Assembly (NCBI GenBank): GCA_018060305.1
Contig: JAGOWF010000067.1
Span: forward strand, 1-11,481
DNA length: 11,481 bases
Direction of reading: 5' to 3'
Source of the DNA: Pyrinomonadaceae bacterium
GTDB lineage: Bacteria; Acidobacteriota; Blastocatellia; Pyrinomonadales; Pyrinomonadaceae
The number at the start of each line of letters is the position of its first letter. Positions within the stretch are counted from its first letter, which is position 1. Positions 7,634 through 11,481 of the stretch are shown here, in pieces. Below the pieces are notes generated by a model, which did no database searches, was not told the origin of the DNA, and saw nothing but the letters and a program-made list of their open reading frames with translations. Both the position numbers and the translations under genes were made by a program.

Positions 7634-9475
7634 ATGCAAAAAATGTTGAGATGCTCGGGCGCTGTCGCGGCCCTATTTATTTTGTTTTTAAGCGGTTACA
7701 GCCAGAACAAGTTCGACGGCTATTCGCTCGTCGTTGAGGCGGATATCACCGGCGCGTGTCCGGTCAAGTATCAGCCGTCGGCGGGGAATGGCAATTCCGT
7801 TGACGTATTTATTGCGGGCACGCAGCAACGAACGCCGGCGACCGGGCTGACGGCGTGCGACGGGGCGACGAAGTCGGGAACGAATTCTTTCAATATCAAT
7901 CACACGACGGGCTCGTGGTGCTTCGAGGGGCCGGAGCCGTTCTATGATGTGAAGCTGAGGAACGGCACGGTTTACCTTTGGTATCCAACGACGAAGGATA
8001 CAGGCTTCTTTAATGTGAAGGACTTTCGGCCCGTCACGCGGACGGCCGGTGCGAATCCACAATACACATTCTCAGATCCGGCCGACTGGACGAATACGAT
8101 CAGGAATGCAATGGCCGTGATCGCGGTCCGGCAGGGCGGAACGCTTTTTTTTCCGGACGGCGATTATGTCGTCGGCACGCTGGATGGGAATCGCCGTGAC
8201 CCAAGTTATCAGGCCATTACGCTACCGCCGGGAATCGTCCTGCAGGGCAGCGGCGGGAATGCTTCGATACCAACGACGAATCTACCATCGCGACGCGGAT
8301 CGACGCGGCTCAGACTGAGGAATGATAACCAAACGATCTTTCGCATCGGCGGGTGCACAAATCATGTCACGGTCCAGAATCTGGAACTGCTGGGCAATTC
8401 GGCCCTTTATGGTGAGACGCCGCGGCAGAACCGAGGCAATTACGGAATCGAGGGGCTCGGCAAATGGATAATGAAAGGCCAGATGGGCCAGCAGCAGCCG
8501 AACACGAGCCAGAGCATCAAGATAGAGAACGTCACATTCCAAAATCTCGACAAGGGCATCTACGTCCACAACGCCAACGATGAGCGATGTAATACAGCCG
8601 AACAGCACTGCGGCGGATGGCAATTCGATTACGTGCTGGTCGATCAGGGAATGTTCATCAACAACGGCACCGGCATTTGGGTTGATACCTACAACACGGA
8701 CTGGAAGATAAGCAATTCATTCTTCAGCTACTCAAAGCAGAATCCGCCCGGCGACGGCATTTATCTGCAAAAGGCCGGGATCGTGCTGGTCGAGCAGACG
8801 TTCGGCGGCGGCTACAACTATGATGCGCATATCGGCGGAACATTTCTGACGATGGTCACGGGAACGTCGCTGACAGTCGTTTCGTCGGGGTCGGAACGGA
8901 GTGAGCGGAGCATCTTTACGAGCCCCGTCGGGTCGATAACGTCGATGATGGTTAACGTCATCGGTAGTGTCTTTGGTGACAAGATCGATCTGAATGGCCG
9001 GTTCAATTACAACTCGACGGGGAACCTTTATGGGGCCAAAACCATCGACGCCGAGCCGAGCGTGACGATCAATTCGGTAGGCGACCGTTATTGTTACGAT
9101 TCGCAGGTGCTGCCGGGCCGATGCGTGGACGAGCAGGGACGCAACGTCGCGAATCCGGGCCCGTTTGGCGGGCGGCGGATGTTTGAGACGGGCCGCTTTG
9201 GTGAGGACACAGGGCCAAACAAGATCGAGGGACGGCCAAATTACTTTGGTTACAACGTCGAGATCGGTAACGGGTTGATGCAGTTTGACCCGAACGTCAC
9301 CTATCGCGACATCACGGCATGGGCCGCCGGCCAGGGCGTCAGGCCGCGCGTGCAGGACGGAGCGTTCCTCTATTGCAAAGACTGCCGCAAGAATTCGTCA
9401 GGCATCTGCACCCAAGGCGGAAGCGGCGACGGAGCATTTGCCAAACGCGTCGCCGGGCAGTGGCGGTGTGACTGA
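7634..9475 (+). CDS. Secreted right-handed beta-helix (pectate-lyase-like) protein with Cys-rich C-terminal tag
   Basis: 613 residues from ATG 7634. A signal peptide is evident (MQKMLRCSG, hydrophobic core, likely cut after GYS). The region about 145-460 looks like a parallel beta-helix of the Pectate_lyase_3 type: the opening strand GGTLFFPDGDYVVG, PPGIVLQGSG, then repeated turns such as VTVQNLELLGNS, IKIENVTFQNLDKGIYVHNA and NNGTGIWVDTYNTDWKISNS. Such folds bind or cleave polysaccharides. I cannot assign catalytic residues, so lyase, hydrolase or pure binding are all possible. The last 37 residues (577-613) form a separate module, FLYCKDC, GICTQGG and GAFAKRVAGQWRC, with four cysteines. Cys residues elsewhere also suggest disulphides outside the cytoplasm. 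A TTG at 7622 opens the frame four codons earlier, but it sits almost on top of GGGAG; GAG at 7624-7626 is better spaced for the ATG. No phage genes are adjacent, so a tailspike is unlikely. Confidence 0.85.
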   Translation: MQKMLRCSGAVAALFILFLSGYSQNKFDGYSLVVEADITGACPVKYQPSAGNGNSVDVFIAGTQQRTPATGLTACDGATKSGTNSFNINHTTGSWCFEGPEPFYDVKLRNGTVYLWYPTTKDTGFFNVKDFRPVTRTAGANPQYTFSDPADWTNTIRNAMAVIAVRQGGTLFFPDGDYVVGTLDGNRRDPSYQAITLPPGIVLQGSGGNASIPTTNLPSRRGSTRLRLRNDNQTIFRIGGCTNHVTVQNLELLGNSALYGETPRQNRGNYGIEGLGKWIMKGQMGQQQPNTSQSIKIENVTFQNLDKGIYVHNANDERCNTAEQHCGGWQFDYVLVDQGMFINNGTGIWVDTYNTDWKISNSFFSYSKQNPPGDGIYLQKAGIVLVEQTFGGGYNYDAHIGGTFLTMVTGTSLTVVSSGSERSERSIFTSPVGSITSMMVNVIGSVFGDKIDLNGRFNYNSTGNLYGAKTIDAEPSVTINSVGDRYCYDSQVLPGRCVDEQGRNVANPGPFGGRRMFETGRFGEDTGPNKIEGRPNYFGYNVEIGNGLMQFDPNVTYRDITAWAAGQGVRPRVQDGAFLYCKDCRKNSSGICTQGGSGDGAFAKRVAGQWRCD

Positions 9476-9481
9476 TAAGAA

Positions 9482-9555
9482 TTCACCACGAAGGCCTAAA
9501 GGACACAAAGATAAGGGCGATCTTTTCTTTGTGCCCTTTGTGCCTTTGTGGTGAA
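9482..9555. repeat. Long imperfect palindrome with 8-9 nt repeated units
   Basis: Arms of 34 bases (9482-9515 and 9522-9555) are complementary at 29 positions, with two of the five mismatches forming G-T pairs, around a 6-base loop. Each arm consists of degenerate copies of a short unit: on the minus strand CACAAAGG, CACAAAGGG and CACAAAG follow each other at 8- and 9-base steps. The outer end is TTCACCAC. The element begins seven bases after the beta-helix gene stop and ends just before the hppA -10 box. As RNA it would make a very stable hairpin and may end or protect the upstream message. From memory, repeats of this kind (CACCACGAAGG...) are scattered in many environmental genomes and give rise to spurious peptides such as HHKGTKGTK. 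Confidence 0.85.
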
Positions 9556-9567
9556 AATGCCTATAAT
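9538..9567 (+). promoter_or_regulatory. hppA: Candidate hppA promoter partly inside the palindrome
   Basis: A perfect TATAAT lies at 9562-9567. The best -35 partner is TTGTGC at 9538-9543 with an 18-base spacer, a weak match that falls in the right arm of the palindrome. The predicted start near 9574 leaves a leader of about 28 bases before ATG 9602. No convincing Shine-Dalgarno is seen in that leader. Confidence 0.5.
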
Positions 9568-9601
9568 CAATGATTTTGAGATTTAGCTCAGTATCCAACA
9601 T

Positions 9602-11481
9602 ATGAACAGTTACGTTATTTATCTGGCGCCCGCTTTTGGAATCCTCGGCCTGCTTGTTATGGCCTATAAATCGTCCTGGATCAGCAAGCAGGATGCGGGT
9701 GATAAGAACATGCAGGAGCTCGCCGGCCATATCGCCGACGGAGCGATGGCGTTTCTTAAGGCCGAGTGGAGAGTGCTCGGGATATTTGCCGTCATCACGG
9801 CGGCGCTGCTGGCATATTCCGGTACGATCCATGAGGTCAACGGGCGACAGATACATTCGCATTGGCTGATCGCGGTCGCGTTCCTGATAGGAGCGGTCTT
9901 TTCGGCGACCGCCGGATTTATCGGCATGAAGGTCGCGACAAAAGCGAATGTCCGCACCACGCAGGCAGCCCGCACGAGCCTCAAGCAGGCGTTGAAAGTG
10001 TCATTCACCGGCGGAACCGTTATGGGCCTCGGCGTTGCGAGCCTAGCGGTATTGGGACTGGGCGGGCTGTTCATTGTCTTTCTAGCGGTATTCGCAGGAT
10101 TGGGGGCATATCAGATCAGCACGGCTATTGAGGTATTGACCGGCTTCTCGCTTGGGGCTGAGTCGATTGCGTTGTTTTCGCGTGTCGGCGGCGGTATTTA
10201 TACAAAGGCGGCTGACGTCGGTGCCGACCTCGTCGGCAAGGTCGAGGCGGGCATTCCCGAGGATGACGTTCGCAACCCTGCGACCATCGCTGACAACGTC
10301 GGTGACAACGTCGGCGACGTCGCGGGCATGGGCGCCGACCTTTTTGGTTCGTATGTCGCGACGATCCTTGCGACGATGGTGCTCGGGCAGGAGATCAAGG
10401 TCTCTGACAACCTCGGCGGAATGTCGCCGATACTGCTGCCGATGGTCATTTGTGGTTTGGGGCTGATCTTTTCAATGATCGGCACGTTCTTTGTCCGGAT
10501 CAGCGATGAAAAGGCGAGTGTTCAGAGCGCGCTCAACCTCGGCAACTGGTCATCGATCGTCATGACGGTCGTTGCGGCGTTCTTTGCGGTCAACTGGATG
10601 CTGCCCGACGGGCCGATCACGCTTCGCTCCGCGACCTTTGACAAGATCGACGTCTTTGGCGCGATCGTCGTCGGCAGCATCGTCGGTGCGATCATGAGCG
10701 TTGTGACGGAATACTACACGGCCATGGGCAAAAAGCCTGTGCTCTCGATCGTGCGTCAATCTTCCACCGGCCACGCCACAAACATCATCGCAGGACTTGC
10801 CGTCGGTATGAAATCGACGGTAATTCCGATCATCACGCTCGCGGCGGGAATCGTCGCGTCGTACTACTTTGCGGGCCTCTATGGCGTTGCCATCGCGGCC
10901 GCAGGCATGATGGCGACGACGGCGATGCAGCTTGCTATCGATGCGTTTGGGCCGATCGCGGATAACGCGGGCGGTATTGCCGAGATGAGCCAGTTGCCGC
11001 CCGAGGTTCGCGAACGCACCGACAAACTTGATGCCGTCGGTAACACAACCGCCGCGACGGGCAAAGGATTTGCCATTGCGTCCGCCGCGCTGACGGCCCT
11101 CGCGCTGTTTGCGGCTTTCGTCGGCATTGCGGGCATCGACCGGATCGATATCTACAAGGCCAATGTGCTCGCCGGCCTCTTTATCGGCGGCATGATCCCG
11201 TTTATTTTCTCCGCGCTTTGCATCCAGGCGGTCGGCAAGGCCGCGATGGACATGGTCGAGGAGGTGCGTCGCCAGTTTCGCGAGATCCCGGGCATTATGG
11301 AATACAAGGCCCAGCCGGAGTACGAGAAGTGCGTGGCGATCTCGACCAATGCATCGATCCGCGAGATGCTGATGCCGGGCGCGATAGCGCTGATCACGCC
11401 GGTCGTCGTCGGATTCACATTTGGCCCCGAGGTGCTCGGCGGCCTGCTCGCGGGCGTCACGGTCTCGGGCGTGCTGATGGG
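9602..11481 (+). CDS. hppA: K+-dependent membrane pyrophosphatase, predicted H+-pumping (partial, runs off right edge)
   Basis: 626 codons are open to the window edge; the family is usually about 680-800 residues, so the C-terminal helices are missing. The enzyme couples PPi hydrolysis to ion pumping across the inner membrane. Hydrolytic-site motifs are intact: FSRVGGGIYTKAADVGADLV (Arg194, Asp205, Asp209), IPEDDVRNPATIADNVGDNV and GDVAGMGADLFGSY (Asp231, 235, 239 and 246). Ala484 and Gly487 in GNTTAATGKG are the residues of K+-dependent enzymes, where K+-independent ones have Lys at the first position. The gate glutamate is absent from helix 6 (Gly249 and Ala253) and instead appears as Glu187 in LGAESIALFSR, seven residues before Arg194. 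That is the position I recall for Flavobacterium-type H+-pumps, so H+ rather than Na+ transport is inferred. The start ATG 9602 follows a TATAAT promoter and lacks a clear ribosome site. Confidence 0.95.
   Translation, partial: MNSYVIYLAPAFGILGLLVMAYKSSWISKQDAGDKNMQELAGHIADGAMAFLKAEWRVLGIFAVITAALLAYSGTIHEVNGRQIHSHWLIAVAFLIGAVFSATAGFIGMKVATKANVRTTQAARTSLKQALKVSFTGGTVMGLGVASLAVLGLGGLFIVFLAVFAGLGAYQISTAIEVLTGFSLGAESIALFSRVGGGIYTKAADVGADLVGKVEAGIPEDDVRNPATIADNVGDNVGDVAGMGADLFGSYVATILATMVLGQEIKVSDNLGGMSPILLPMVICGLGLIFSMIGTFFVRISDEKASVQSALNLGNWSSIVMTVVAAFFAVNWMLPDGPITLRSATFDKIDVFGAIVVGSIVGAIMSVVTEYYTAMGKKPVLSIVRQSSTGHATNIIAGLAVGMKSTVIPIITLAAGIVASYYFAGLYGVAIAAAGMMATTAMQLAIDAFGPIADNAGGIAEMSQLPPEVRERTDKLDAVGNTTAATGKGFAIASAALTALALFAAFVGIAGIDRIDIYKANVLAGLFIGGMIPFIFSALCIQAVGKAAMDMVEEVRRQFREIPGIMEYKAQPEYEKCVAISTNASIREMLMPGAIALITPVVVGFTFGPEVLGGLLAGVTVSGVLM

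Noticed and set aside
7634..9475. Prophage tailspike as identity of the beta-helix protein.
   Set aside because: It has a signal peptide, and no phage structural, lysis or integrase genes flank it.
9398..9862. Minus-strand frame containing HHKGTKGTKK across the second palindrome.
   Set aside because: It is a translation of the repeat and of the antisense of hppA; spurious peptides of this kind are expected from such repeats.

Overview
The window is an ordinary-looking stretch of bacterial chromosome with moderate GC, densely packed with genes. The gene set is a YjgR/HerA-type ATPase, a two-domain M16 peptidase, an anchored amidase, YjbQ, a secreted beta-helix protein and a K+-dependent H+-pyrophosphatase of the Flavobacterium type. 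Together with intergenic palindromes built from short repeated units, this suggests a Gram-negative environmental bacterium. My best guess is Acidobacteriota (Blastocatellia/Pyrinomonadales-like). That is inference from gene content; there is no marker gene here to fix the taxon.

Layout. The left third is a minus-strand run read right to left: a DUF1801/YdeI-type protein (4216-3614), a 76-base palindromic repeat, yjgR (3513-2005), a membrane-anchored amidase (1924-314) and the start of a small ASCH/PUA-like protein that leaves the window (262-1). The 4217-4360 gap is a divergent promoter region. To its left a promoter predicts a leaderless mRNA for the DUF1801 gene; to its right a sigma70-like promoter and an AGGA ribosome site serve a 922-residue secreted M16 zinc peptidase (4361-7129). 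That gene converges on yjbQ (7565-7167), with a 9-bp perfect hairpin at the junction. A second, 56-base divergent gap leads to a secreted right-handed beta-helix (pectate-lyase-like) protein with a Cys-rich C-terminal tag (7634-9475). A second long palindrome (9482-9555) follows, then a consensus TATAAT box and the start of hppA (9602 to the right edge, 626 codons visible).

How the genes relate. I see no single pathway. Three products are predicted outside the cytoplasm (amidase, M16 peptidase, beta-helix protein) and hppA makes an ion-pumping membrane enzyme, so an envelope theme is possible but not shown. YjgR, YjbQ, the DUF1801 protein and the ASCH-like protein are unconnected housekeeping or poorly understood cytoplasmic proteins.

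I did not find a new multi-gene system, CRISPR array, insertion sequence, tRNA or rRNA. The most informative observations are the gate-glutamate relocation in the pyrophosphatase, two related-looking palindromic repeats sitting just upstream of genes, the predicted leaderless promoter, and the conserved-looking Cys tag on the beta-helix protein. No stretch longer than 300 bases lacks a gene.
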